A stretch of 64,000 bases of DNA from Neospora caninum Liverpool (taxonomy: Eukaryota > Apicomplexa > Conoidasida > Eucoccidiorida > Sarcocystidae). A program made the position numbers and the translations under genes. This document shows positions 26,027 to 36,923 of the stretch, piece by piece. The notes beneath the pieces were generated by a model that was not told where the DNA came from, made no database searches, and was given only the letters and a program-made list of their open reading frames with translations. Each line of letters opens with the position of its first letter. The stretch's first letter is position 1. The stretch covers positions 331,635 through 395,634 of the forward strand of contig NC_018394.1 of NCBI RefSeq assembly GCF_000208865.1. Direction: 5' to 3'.

Positions 26027-29000
26027 TCACAGCATGAAGCGTGCAACATTTCCCGCATAGTCGATAAACGGCCGACAAAGGAAGACGTAGAAAATGACAG
26101 CGCTGACACCACCATTAAGCACCAGAGCCGCTGCTTCATTCGCGAGATCTTCTCGCTCTCCGATGTTTTTTCCAGACCACAGGTTGACCCAGCAGTCGAG
26201 GCTAAACAAACATCGAAACGGCTCGCAAAACGGATTCACGCGCTGCAGGTTTCCTCGCGGTTTGCTATGCCGATTGTCGCCCAACCCTTCAGCTGTGTCC
26301 GCACTTCCGGCTCTCCGCTCAAGGACCGTAGAGTCCGTTTTCATGCGCATTTCGCCTGTTCGCCCCAGTCTCTGCTTCACACACCCCCCTCCTGAAGCCT
26401 CCACGGTGTCCGTACACCCCGCTAACTCGTCGCCTGACCCCGCCGGACGTTCCTGTTTGTCTCGTTCCCCGCCGTCTTCCTGGCCTGTTTGAAACCGGGA
26501 CCGCGATCGCGAAGGAAACCGCTCATGCAAGACGAAGAGAACCAGCAGAAATTGAAAGTACCGTGGCTCAATGAGACTGGACGGCACGAGAGCGAGACAA
26601 CAGCAGACCAGATACGTGCAGAGGCACGCGGAGGTGTAGAATGATCTCTGGCAACCGCTCCCGCACAACCCAAACGAATGCGGCGCTGTACAGAGCTCCG
26701 CCGACGTCTGACCTCCGCAGCAAAGCGCAATCCCTGTAACGGAGGCGCCTTGTCGCCTCCCCCCGTCGAACTCGGTTTCCTCCCCGTCTCGCCCTCCTGC
26801 CTGCCCCGCACCGTTTCCTCCGTCGGACGCCCTCGTTTCCCTGCGTCCTCGCTGCCTTTGAGGGAGGATCCACGCCGGCAACGGAGGCGCGACGAGAGAA
26901 GACGGCACGTCCCCGCAAACAAGGAAGAGCGAGGCCACGAGCGGGCCGAGAATCCACCGAAAGGATGGCAACCGAAAGAGATAGCGCCAAAGATAAAAGA
27001 CAAAGTGTCGGTTGTCACTGAGAACGAAAGGATGCGCAAAGGCGCCTAAACCTGCCGCCACGCTGAAACAAAGAAAACACGTGAAAAAACGGGTAAAACG
27101 GAACGGACCATCGCAGTCTGCTGGGGCCGCGCGAGAAGCCCTCAAACCGTTCTTCCGAAGCGGCGCGTGCCTAGGGCATACGGCGTCTAGCTCCCTGGCT
27201 TCGCCCCCGTCTTTCAGCTTGCCTGCCTTCACTCGTGTTTCTCCGTTACCTGCATTTCCTGCCTTCGCAGGTCCCTTGCTGCTCGGCTTCTCGGAGGGGA
27301 ACACCGACAGCCCGAGCGGAATCAGAGAGAATGGAGATTTGGCGAAGAAAACCGACTTCGCCAGAGAGACCACGACGCGTAAGGCAGACAGCAAGGAGGC
27401 TGGACTCGCCGCAGTTGCAACGAACAGCGCGGCGTACAGCAGCGAAGCTGTATGTACACTCGGCGAGTGGTAGGCGTGATGGCCCACCGCTACACGGCCG
27501 CCGTTAGAAACGACAAAAAAGAAGAAGGCGATGAGCGGGAGAGCCAGAGGGAGGGAGACATCCACAAGCGTGCGAGGCGATAGGAAGAAGACGATGACGG
27601 CCTTCACGTTTTCCCATGTCAACACAGACACAGGACCGAAAAGAGCCTGTCTCTGAAGCGCGGGACCCCGGCAAAGTCCACGCTGTGCCTTTTCCTCCAC
27701 CGCTTTAGTCTTCTCGTCCTTGTCTCTGGCCGCACTGACACCACGCGGAGTCCTTCCTTTCCCTGAGAAGTGACGCTGAGTTCCTTGCATGCGTGTTTGC
27801 TTCTCCTGGGGCTCTCGAGCAGACGCCGGGCGGCAGGCCAGTGCAGCGAGGAACGCAAAGAGACAGGCGCCCCCGCTCCACACAATCGCCGTCTGAAAAG
27901 CACGAGGACACGAGAAGGCACACTCGCTGAAATCGCTGTTTCTCGGACGGAAAGGTGCGTTTCGCTAGGTTTAGAGGAACTTTTCTCGCGTGCGGGCGTT
28001 TGGGTCGTTCACCTCGTCCTGTGCATCGAAGGTTCTCCCCTTTTTCGCTGTGTCTGTAGATCCAGTGGAAGGCTCGTTCTATCGACTGTAGTCAACACAT
28101 CGTGTCGGTCCGCATACCCCGGCAAGGGCATGCGCCCAAACCTTCCTGTTTTCGCGCAGGGTTCCACAGAAGGGAGAAAACCAGCTGATCCAGGTGAGAA
28201 AAGGGTACCGACGGAGCACGACGGTCTTGCCTGTTCGCCCCTTTCCTTTCCACTTGCGCGTTCCCCGTCCTGCTCATCAACAGCCTCTCCTTTCTGCATC
28301 TCGCCTCTTCGTTCTGTCGCGTCTGACCTGTCTGACGAAGAAGGCGAGGCTGCCGGCTGCAGCGAGGCCCCAGAGGTGCGCGCAAGTGAGGAGTTGGTGG
28401 TACGCGAAGAGGAGAAGCATCACGGAGAGGCAGTCCGTGTAGAAGAGGAAATTGAAGAAGTAAAACGTGGGCAAGAGAGCGATGCGGGCGACTCGCAGGT
28501 GGAGCAACAGCGCTCTCCTCGAGGGCCGTGGGGTGCGGCGCTCCGCACTCTCAGAACGGGAGGCGTGGCTTCCAGAAGCAAAGAACCCTGCTGGAGACTC
28601 GACGCCGTGGGAGAAACTGCCTGCAGTTCCTCGCTCTCCCTCGTCTTCCTGGCCGTTACTCGCTCTAGGGGATGTCTCCAGCCGTTGGGTTTCGCGGCTG
28701 GGTTCGCACGCTGCTGGCGTCTCTCGGCGCTCCTTCCGAGGCTGCTCCTGCGAGAAGTGCATGCGGAGGGCGAGGTTCCAGAGAAGAAGAAGCGTGAGAG
28801 GCGAGACGAAGAGCGCACCAAAGGCTCGGAGAGAGAACCGACGGCAGAGAAACGGAAGGTCGCGTGCCTCGTCTCTTGCGCCGTCTTCGCTGCGTGGCTC
28901 TTCGTTCTCTTCTCGTCGAGCTCGCGTCTTGGCGCGTGCATGCGAGGAAGGCGGGAAGTGCTTGGAAAGGAGCGAGGCGGGGAAAGAGAGGACGGTCGAG

Positions 29001-29738
29001 AGCGAGCGCGCAAGAAGCGCAGAAGCCCAGTAGAGGCCGGGGGGGGTGGAGATGTCGGGATGGTAGAAATCCGGAGGAAAGGCCTCGCAGTATCGCTGCG
29101 CCTGAGGAATGTGGAACTCCTGCAAGAGACAGAAACCGAGAGGCAACGCATCGACGCAACGCATGTGTCACGGTCGTTAAACCCGCCGAGTTTTCTGCCT
29201 CTCGCTTGTTCTCAAACGTGCGCACACGACCAGGGAGAGTTACGTACTCTCTCACTCTGCTGCACGGCCTCTCTCGCGAGTTTCTCACAGACGTGCATCT
29301 AAGTCGAGGCCACGACTTGCTTTATGCGGGGGTGACCCCCGCTCGCCTTTTTTGCACGCGAGAAAACCAGAGAAAACCGAGCGACCCGACTCCCAGATGC
29401 GGAGATGCAGACTCGAGAAAGCAAGTCACGGCATGCACCACACGTAGCCGTAAGGGCAGAAAGAGAAAAAGAGAATCCAGGAGAAGAGGGGGAACGACGA
29501 AGGGGAGCCGCGAGGCCAGAACAAGATTCGCGGCCAGTTGTCCCTGGACGCGCCGTACCTCGTCCATGTACGGTTCGCGGACAGTGCGGTCTACAACGAC
29601 GAGAAGAACGGCATTGAGAGAGAGAAATGCGAGGATGAGAAAGAGCGGCGTGTCGCGTTTTCTGCCCCCAGGCGCCAAGTCCGGGGCCTTGTCTGGGGCG
29701 ACTCCAGGCCGGTTGGGGCGATGGACAGATGCCGCCAT
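26027..29738 (-). CDS. ALG10: ALG10/DIE2-type dolichyl-phosphate-glucose alpha-1,2-glucosyltransferase
   Basis: Three exons, 29559-29738, 28328-29119 and 26027-27892, all joined in phase 0, give 945 residues. Landmarks: a first membrane helix, then PYMDE at residues 56-60 ending exon 1, continued by EFHIPQAQRYCE and TPPGLYW; FVRQ joined to TAIVWSGG; NGGRVAVGHHAYHSPS; DNRHFVFYLWRYLFR; and EPRYFQFLLVLFVLHERFPS with a final FIDYAGNVARFML. ALG10 adds the third, terminal glucose to the lipid-linked N-glycan precursor in the ER lumen. T. gondii is reported to build Glc3Man5GlcNAc2, so the glucosylating steps are expected. The protein is about twice the usual length (human about 473) because of hydrophilic, low-complexity loops in exons 2 and 3. 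The start is the ATG before ASVHRPNRPG; a frame-open GTG lies 15 bases upstream. The donor after FVRQ (GTCAGA) is weak but required by homology. Confidence 0.93.
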
Positions 29739-32333
29739 GATGGAAGACACCACTCCCTGCGGACGGAACTCGAGGGAAAAAACTTTGGATTTTTCCTCCC
29801 CACGCGTCCTCGCTCCCCTCGTGTAGCCTTGCGTGCTAGTCGGGGAACATTCTTCGAGGGTTTTGATTCTTCCCGCGGGGCGTTTTTCTTCTCTCGCCGT
29901 TGCACACCTAGCGCGTGCTCAGCTGTCCGTGTCTTGGTACGCGCAGTCTTCTGTGCGCTCTGGGGAAATCCGTCCAAAAAAGATGAACCGGATGAACCGG
30001 GAGGCGGTTTCTCCACAGGAGTCAGAGGAGAGAAAGGTATTGGCGGGGGGAAGGGGAAGCAAACGAAGAAAAAACTGGAACGAGGACTCCCGGAAGATGA
30101 GCCGTCCTAAATCGATGCACACTTTTGCCACCAAGAGAACCGCGCTCTGGCGGCTCGCGGCTCTCCTCGAAAAAGGCGGAAGCAGATACACACAACAGAG
30201 ATGCTTCCACAGAGAAGAAACGAAGAGCCAGCAGACAAGGGATAAAAACGAAACGGCCGTGAGTTGCGAAACCCACTGAAATGTGGATGCGGGCGAAGCG
30301 CCGCCACAGCGCTCCGCTCGAAGGGATCGAGAGAAAAGGAGAAATCGATTTCCCCGCGTTTCCCCCTGTGATTTCTGAACGCGGCTCTCTCTCCCTTCTC
30401 CCAGCCGCTGTTTTGGAGCTCGCCAGAAGTTACGAAAAGAACCTCCCGCAGGCGGCAACGGCGAGAAAAACGAGCCTCGCGTGTGTGTCTCGTGCAAGTC
30501 ACCTCGCGGGCGAACAAAAAAGTGGGAGCACGCGGACACCGCGATTGGCACATCTCTGTCCGTTAAAAAGACTTAGGCTCCGGGTCTTCCACGCGGCAAA
30601 GACGAGGACAACATACAGTCCTGCGCATATAGAGGTAAATGCATATATATATATATATATGCATATATATGCATTTAAATTTGTATACGGCCGTGCATAC
30701 GCCTCTTCAGTCTGCGGCGCAAAAATGATGCCTGGCGGGTTGCACTGGTCGAGGCACCAGCAGGACAGGTAGCGGACGTTTTTGGCTGCTTCCAGAATGT
30801 GGAAGTGGATGTGTGATGATCTTTCGTCTTGCCTGTTTGATGTTCCGTGGAAGGCAGTGCAGCAAGGCATTTGGAGGAGCGGCTCCAAAACTCGTCTCGA
30901 CGTTTCGCGAATGACCAATCCGTACAAAAGAAACAACGTCGCCGCTCTCGTACGAGTGTGTCTTTCTCTTTTTGAGTCCCGTGGGAGTCCCGTTATCAGG
31001 TCTTTACCAATGCGACAGCTTCACTCGCACGCTTACGCAGGCACCCCACTGGAAACTCCCGCAGAACGCGCTTGGCAAACGCGCGCGCACAGACCACAAA
31101 ACGTGGCTGCACGACTCACGTCACCGCTCTTTGGCGACGGACGGAGTTCCGGTTTGCTCGGCAATGCTTAGTTGGAGTCTCGACTTCACGATCCACATGC
31201 ACTCTGACGAGAGCCTTCTCGCAGCCTGGCGCGCGGAACGCGACACCCGAAGCGCAGAGGCGACGGAGCAAGTGGAAGGCACGGATTTGGAAACGGGATG
31301 TCTCTCCTCTGCGGGGATTCCACCCTTTTCCCTTCTCGTCTCGACCCGCGCTCGCGTCTTCGCAGACGCCTCTCTAGATCGGTGGTACAGAAGATCCAAC
31401 CTAACGCTGAGTTAAATGCTACAAAGTTGAACTGTGTAAACATCGCGTTGTTCTATATCGCAAACCCTTACACAGTTAGGGTTTTTGACGCATTTGCCGT
31501 GACGTAAGAAAAGTTGCCGCAGAAGGAGGCAGGCACGAGTTCGTCTACGTGGGGAGAACTGGGTGGCCCATGTAAAGAGGCTCTGGACTTCAGTTTGCAG
31601 AGCGTTTCCAATCGGAGTTCAGAGAGAGGTTCCTGTGCGCCCGAACCCGTGTCTTGTTTCACGTTGAACGGCCAGGTGTACACTCCCTTGACGCACGAAA
31701 TACGTCTACTCACGCGGAAACCACATCGGTCGACACATCTTTCTGATGGTCACGAAAAGCACAAGAGAACTTTTGGATCCGGTACACAAAGACAATCAAG
31801 ATCTAAACCAGCAGTCCAACGCGTAGTGTATACTCCCTAGAAAACGGTCTCCTTCCAATGCTCAGGCAGGACGTAACACCAGGCGCCCCACTCTCAGGAT
31901 TCACAGAGCTGTCGGTTCCGGGTGGTCTTCGATTTGAGGAACAACGGCAACGCTTTTGAGACGTCGCGAAACGTCTCCCGTTCAATCGACACCAAAAAGC
32001 CGTACACACTTTCCTGTGCGCGCATACACCTATTTACGGCTACTGCGAAAAACGCTGTGGTGAAGGCGCGCGGGTGTTGAGCTCGGCTGAAACGTTCGAC
32101 TCCGACGCCTGCCTTGCTAGGAGCTGTGCGTTCGGAGTCACCTGTTCTAACTACTCAGTTTCCGACACCATTTTCGCGCGAGGTTCCGACCTATACGCCA
32201 ATCTGACCCATCCAGAGTTTCTCCGCCCGTGCGCTCGGGGTTTTCACTCGGCCCCGAGAGTCGCGTGTGTCCCGTGGGATTCGGCAACCTGCAGCCGTTC
32301 ACGAGAGCGCCCGCACCCCGTCGAGAGAAAAAT
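29739..32333. other. Gene-poor region right of ALG10
   Basis: It contains the ALG10 leader and nothing else I can support. The frame at 30281-30772 (plus) is mirrored by equally open minus-strand frames and has no domain. An (AT)n run lies near 30644-30668, and a telomere-like inverted repeat at 31462-31484. Confidence 0.5.
31462..31484. repeat. Telomere-like inverted repeat
   Basis: AAACCCTTA, then a 5-base spacer, then TTAGGGTTT. The arms match except for one base and resemble the AAACCCT heptamer used at apicomplexan telomeres. There is only one unit on each side, so chance is possible. Confidence 0.5.
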
Positions 32334-32677
32334 ATGAGTGAAAAAGAACCCCGGAAGGCCCCAGGGAACGAAAAAGGAGGGAACAAAGCGCAAACGGCGG
32401 TGGCGGGAAGCGTAAAGGAATGGGTTTCGAAGGTAAGGCAAACAGCCAAGACGTTAAGTCAACGCCACACGCCGCCTGTCCGTCTTTCGTTTCATCCCCC
32501 CCTTATTTCCAGCGTGACAACCCAAAAGGCAAGACGCCAGAAGATTCTCTCGCCTCCTGTGCTCGCTTCATGGACGCAGGAATGCTAAAAAACCCGGAAA
32601 AAGGAAGTTTCAACAGAGCGACAGGACCTAGCAAGACTCGTCGAGTTCTTTCTTTGCATGCCGCGCAGACTTTTTGA
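32334..32677 (+). CDS. Possible small two-exon protein of unknown function
   Basis: Candidate exons 32334-32432 and 32513-32677 give an 87-residue, basic protein that begins MSEKEPRKAPGNEKGG. The donor (AAG|GTAAGG) and acceptor (TATTTCCAG|CGT) are good and join in phase 0, reading EWVSK then RDNPKGKTPED. The second exon ends in KTRRVLSLHAAQTF. The intron would be only 80 bases, far shorter than the others in this window. The last 50 coding bases are antisense to the last exon of the gene at 32628-34845. I recognise no family. It may be a genuine small gene or a chance frame. Confidence 0.3.
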
Positions 32678-34845
32678 GATCAAAGGGAAAGGACACGGGA
32701 TCCTCCCGGAGACCGACAAGGTCAACGGAGACGTGGCGAGTGAACTTGTCTTGAGCCTCCTGGTGTGGCAGCTTCGCCTTGGACGCTGAAAAAACAGAAA
32801 ACGGCAAGGCCAAGGTGGACAGACACCGAAGGGGAGCGACACCACCGAGCACGTCTTTCGAACGTGGACGCCCGTCAAGCAGAAAGAAGGGAGAAAGTCT
32901 CTCTCGTGCCGAAAACCAAAAGGAAACGTTTCAAAGCGAGAGAGAACAAACCAAGACGGATCTTTGTTAAGAGACAGAAGAAAGGAAGGACTTGTTCACA
33001 GTGTGTGTATCGCCTTAGTTCTTCTGTGAAAGGCTCCTCTGAGCTCATCCACCCCCCGTCGGGAAGAACCCGCGAAGGTTTCGAGGTTCTCCGCTAATCT
33101 GCTTGAGCTCGTTTTCGGCGTCTTCCTCTCCTCGACGCTTCCTCTCCTCGACGCTCTGCTGCAAATCTGTCGCTCCCCCCTGCCGTGTGTGCTTCCTTTT
33201 CATGTCCCTCGCCGTTCAGCCCTTCGCGAGAGAGAGAAGTGTGTAGGTGCCGCATGTTTCTCGGTTTTTCTGCTTTGCTTTGCTTGCCCCGATCTTTCCT
33301 TCCTCCCATTCTGTAACTCAACGCGTCGGTGCTTGCTTCGTGGTCTTCGTCCCCCCTCGCTGCTGGTCTGTGTTAGCCTGCGTCTCTTCCCTTCGCCGGC
33401 TGCCACTTTCGTTGCCTTTTGTTTCGCCATCCCCGGCCTTTTTCGCTCACCTTTAAACGCCTCGCGAATCTCCGGAACGAGTTTCTCCAGAGCCACGACC
33501 TCCTCCATCGAAAACGCCTCCAGCAGACTAGCGACGAGACGAGCAACGCATGCGCACAAAGCGAGACACACCACAAACGGAGGCCGCGCACAGGAGTTTA
33601 AAAAAAGAGAGACAGCACTCGAGGACCCGGGACAGCGAGGAAACACGAGGCAAAGGACGCGCGGAGACAAAACAACGAGAGGGTCATAGGGAGACACTAG
33701 GGCACGAGAGAGGGACAAGAGAGACACAGAAAGCAGAGGTGGAGAGGAAAAAAGAGGAGAGCGACGCGTTTGAACAGGAACGACAGGCAGCAAGGCACAC
33801 ACGCGTGAGGCGATTGCACCGTGGAAGCACGCGGAAAAGAAGCGTCAGAAAAGACGCGTAGGAAGACACCGCAAGTCCTCTCTCTCTGGGCAACTCTAAG
33901 AGAGGACAAGAAGAGGAACGGAACGAGGAAAAACAGGGAAACTCACTGGTGAGAATGGACCGTAGCAAAAGCCAAACAGGGTGTATGCGTCCTTTTGATG
34001 GCACCTGAAAAAAACAAATTGCGCGTCACTTCACTGCGTTCACTGTGGCAAGACCTCTCTCTCTCTCTTTGTCTTCTTCACTACCCCCGCTGCAGATTCC
34101 AGCGCGTTGTCCCTTCTTCTCCGTTGTTCGTGAGTTGCTCCAAGAAAACACACGCGCGGGGCTGAAGACTCGAACCCTTGCCCGGTTCGATACACGCAAC
34201 GAGCGAAAAATAAAGTACCTCGACATTCCTCGTATGTTTCGTCCCCGTCTTCCTGCCGAGACGGGGGGAAGGAAGACCGACCTCGAGCGCGCCTCAGAAG
34301 GCGGGGCGATTCCCCCTGCGTTTCCTCCTTCCTTTCTTTTCCTCTCAACCTCTTCTCTCGTGTTTTTTTCCGCTCCTCGAACCTCGTTCACCCCCCTCTT
34401 CTTTCCTTCGGTGTTCCCGTCCCTTCTCTCTTGTCGCGCAGCCCTTTTCTCGATCTTCCGCCTCATCTATTTCCCGTCTTTTCTTTCCCGATCCGTTCTT
34501 CTTCGTCCCGTCTCTTCTCTCCTGCCTCTCCCTCATCTTTTTCTGAGCTGTGTGTGTGTACTCGCGGGCATCTCCTCTAGCCTTCTCATTCCTCTCTCGC
34601 GGCTCTTCTCTCCTTTTGTGAGTCTCCGCTCTTTAGATCTTCTCACTCTCAACGGCCTGGCTCCAAGGAAGTTTCCCGTCGAAACGCGTCAACGTCGCTC
34701 TTCTGTTCCTCTCGAGCCGCTTTCTGTGACGCTCGGGCAGCAACCGTGGATCGAGGCGGTCGATGTATCCATTGCAAACGAAGACCAACTTTTCATGGTT
34801 TTCGTGCAGCTGCAACCACGCAAAAAGGACAGAAACGCACACCAT
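32628..34845 (-). CDS. Unrecognised four-exon protein, about 163 residues
   Basis: Exons in order: 34647-34845, 33947-34004, 33451-33527, 32628-32785, giving 492 bases in frame to TAG. Three junctions agree in phase (1, 2, 1), which is the main support. The protein has no membrane segment beyond a short hydrophobic start (MVCVSVLFAWLQ). It contains a basic stretch LPERHRKRLERNRRATL, a likely amphipathic helix SMEEVVALEKLVPEIREAF, and a charged tail KSARHAKKELDESC. The start is uncertain: a good acceptor (GGTTGCAG) at 34810-34811 means translation could instead enter at 34809 from an upstream exon I could not find. I name no family. Alternative: exon 3 may begin at 33517 instead, which would require another frame in exon 2. 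Confidence 0.5.
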
Positions 34846-35085
34846 TCGTTCGGGAATCAGACAATCCAGTGACAGAGAGAGAGAGGGAGAGACAGAGACA
34901 GACGGGGCGCAGAAGCGATTTAGGAATGCAGTGTTGGATACCCGTCAATGTGGGAGAAGTTGACACATAACGCCCCGCCTGGCCTTCCGCGTTTCCAAGA
35001 AGAATCATGTAGACATACATGCAATACATACATGGAAATTAACAGAAGTGGATATATATATATATATACATATACATATAAATAC

Positions 35086-35122
<37 letters not shown>

Positions 35123-36923
35123 CATATATACATATACATATATATGTACATGCATGCAGATGTAATTAGATGCACCTGGGCATACAGGTGGATTGGGCCT
35201 AACTGGAGATGTGGCAGAACGTTGGAAGAAATTAGAATGGGGAAAAACACTGCTGTTTTAGGATGGCTGCATGCGAGGCATCGACGGACGACGTCTGTGG
35301 AGGCGAGAGAAAGCGGATCTCTCTCTTGTTCGACACTGGGAGATTTCTTTCTCTGGAGACCACACCTTTTGAACTGTCGAACGGTTGCGGGGAGGGTAGT
35401 TGATGTGAACCCATCTGCGTCTCCCTCTCTGGCAAAGATCCCAGCGGAAGCCTCGAGTCCTCCAGCCCAAGAAGGCGGGAGTGAGAAAAAACATCTTGTG
35501 GAAAAACCGTGAACCGAACGCGTTCTTCTCTGCCGCTCTGCCAGTGCCTGCTCGCCTGATTTACTTTGTCGCCTCCATCTTCTCGCAGACGCTGTTCTTT
35601 CTGAGGTTTCCTTTCTCCGGCGCAGTCGCTTCTCGAACGAAAGCCTCAGATCTCTTTGCTATCGTGGAAAGCGCGGAAAGAAAGGGCTAGACGGGAACGG
35701 AAACAACGCGGAGGAGACAAAGCGGAAGCGGGAGGAAACCGACAAAACGCCAGAGAGGAGAAAAGGAGAGAGGGGAGAGGGTGAGAAAGAAGCGAAGGAG
35801 TGAGGAGAAAGCCGCACGGAGACACAGCAGACCGATGTGACGGGACAATCACAGATTTTTTTCCTTCAGAAGAAGGCGAGCAGCACAAGAAGGGAGATGC
35901 ACTTCTTCGCTGGGAGAGACGAGAAAGAGGAGACAAAGTCGTCGCGGGGGAGAAAGAAGAGAAAGAGAGGATTCTTTGGAGAGTCTTCTTGACGTCCACA
36001 GAGATCCAAAATGCGCAGGTCATGTGTGCAAACCAGCAAAACGACGAGGAAGACGACGGTAGCCACGAGCTCGCACAGAATCCACTTTCATCACACAGAC
36101 AGAAACGAGGTGAGAGAAGAACAAGGCATCACAGACATGGCTGCTTTCTGCCTGCTCTCTTCTTTTCTGATGAAAACGGCGCAGCGGCGACTTCTGTTCT
36201 TCCGCTGTTTTTCTCTGAGAAAAAACGCCTGCATGCAGAGCGGTGAAGGCATCTTTTTTTTGGCATGCGCTGAGGGGAGTTCCGGTTTTTTTCACTCTCT
36301 TTCTCGTCAGACCTTTGTTAACTCTGAACTTTTCCACTTCTCACGCGTTTCCCGTCTCCAGCGTCTCTCTAAATGCAGACAGAGGCTGGTGTTGCGCTGT
36401 CTGAACACTGGACGCTCGGGAGACAGCTGCGGTGCGTCTTTTTCGCGGTGTTCGCGGCATCTCTCTCTCCTCGCTGACTGGATTCTGTTTTTCTCCTTTG
36501 TCCTCGCCTTCTCTGCGCCGCTGGGAAACGTCAATCTCTAATCTCTTGTCCCTATATACATTATATTTCTACGTGAACGTGTATACGATTGCACTTGAAT
36601 GCATGCGCTTTTTGGATTTGGTCAACAGAAGATTTTTTCCTGCATGCACATGGACTTTTGTGTGACCGGTCGTCGCTTGTCGCCTCCCTTCCCCGGGTCT
36701 CGCGTAAATTGTCCCTTCACCTTGATCGCTTCATCTCTCCTCGTCTTCCTTCCTGAGAAACGCGCTCGATCTTTCTCTCTCTCCACGTGCACTCGCTCCC
36801 CGCGTTTTTGTCATAGGCTGACGCGACTCTCGGCGAGCCGACCCCGGCGTCTGTTCTGGACCGATCTTTTCTCGGCGTTTTGCCTCGCCTTCGCAGACTG
36901 TCTACTCGTCTCTGCAGAGCACC
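34846..36923. other. Divergent intergenic region before TRM7
   Basis: It should hold the TRM7 promoter and possibly missing 5' exons of the minus-strand gene to the left. A long (AT)n/(ATAC)n microsatellite occupies about 35050-35148. Pyrimidine tracts at about 36660-36900 look like the TRM7 leader. A hydrophobic minus-strand frame at about 36000-36080 was considered and rejected. Confidence 0.5.
35050..35148. repeat. AT-rich microsatellite cluster
   Basis: Runs of TA dinucleotides interrupted by ACATATACATA units. It creates spurious Tyr/Ile-rich frames on both strands. Confidence 0.9.

Noticed and set aside
33947..34004. Alternative reading CHQKDAYTLFGFCYGPFSP of exon 2 in the orphan gene
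   Set aside because: It looks protein-like but needs an incoming phase that the preceding exon cannot supply; the chosen frame keeps all junctions consistent.
35562..35656. Candidate minus-strand exon reading AKRSEAFVREATAPEKG with plausible splice sites
   Set aside because: It ends in phase 2, whereas the exon at 34809 needs phase 0; the frame that would fit contains a stop.
35999..36080. Hydrophobic minus-strand stretch (LVATVVFLVVLLVC) as a first exon of the 32.6-34.8 kb gene
   Set aside because: No start codon in frame, a poor acceptor, and no donor that matches the phase of the next exon.
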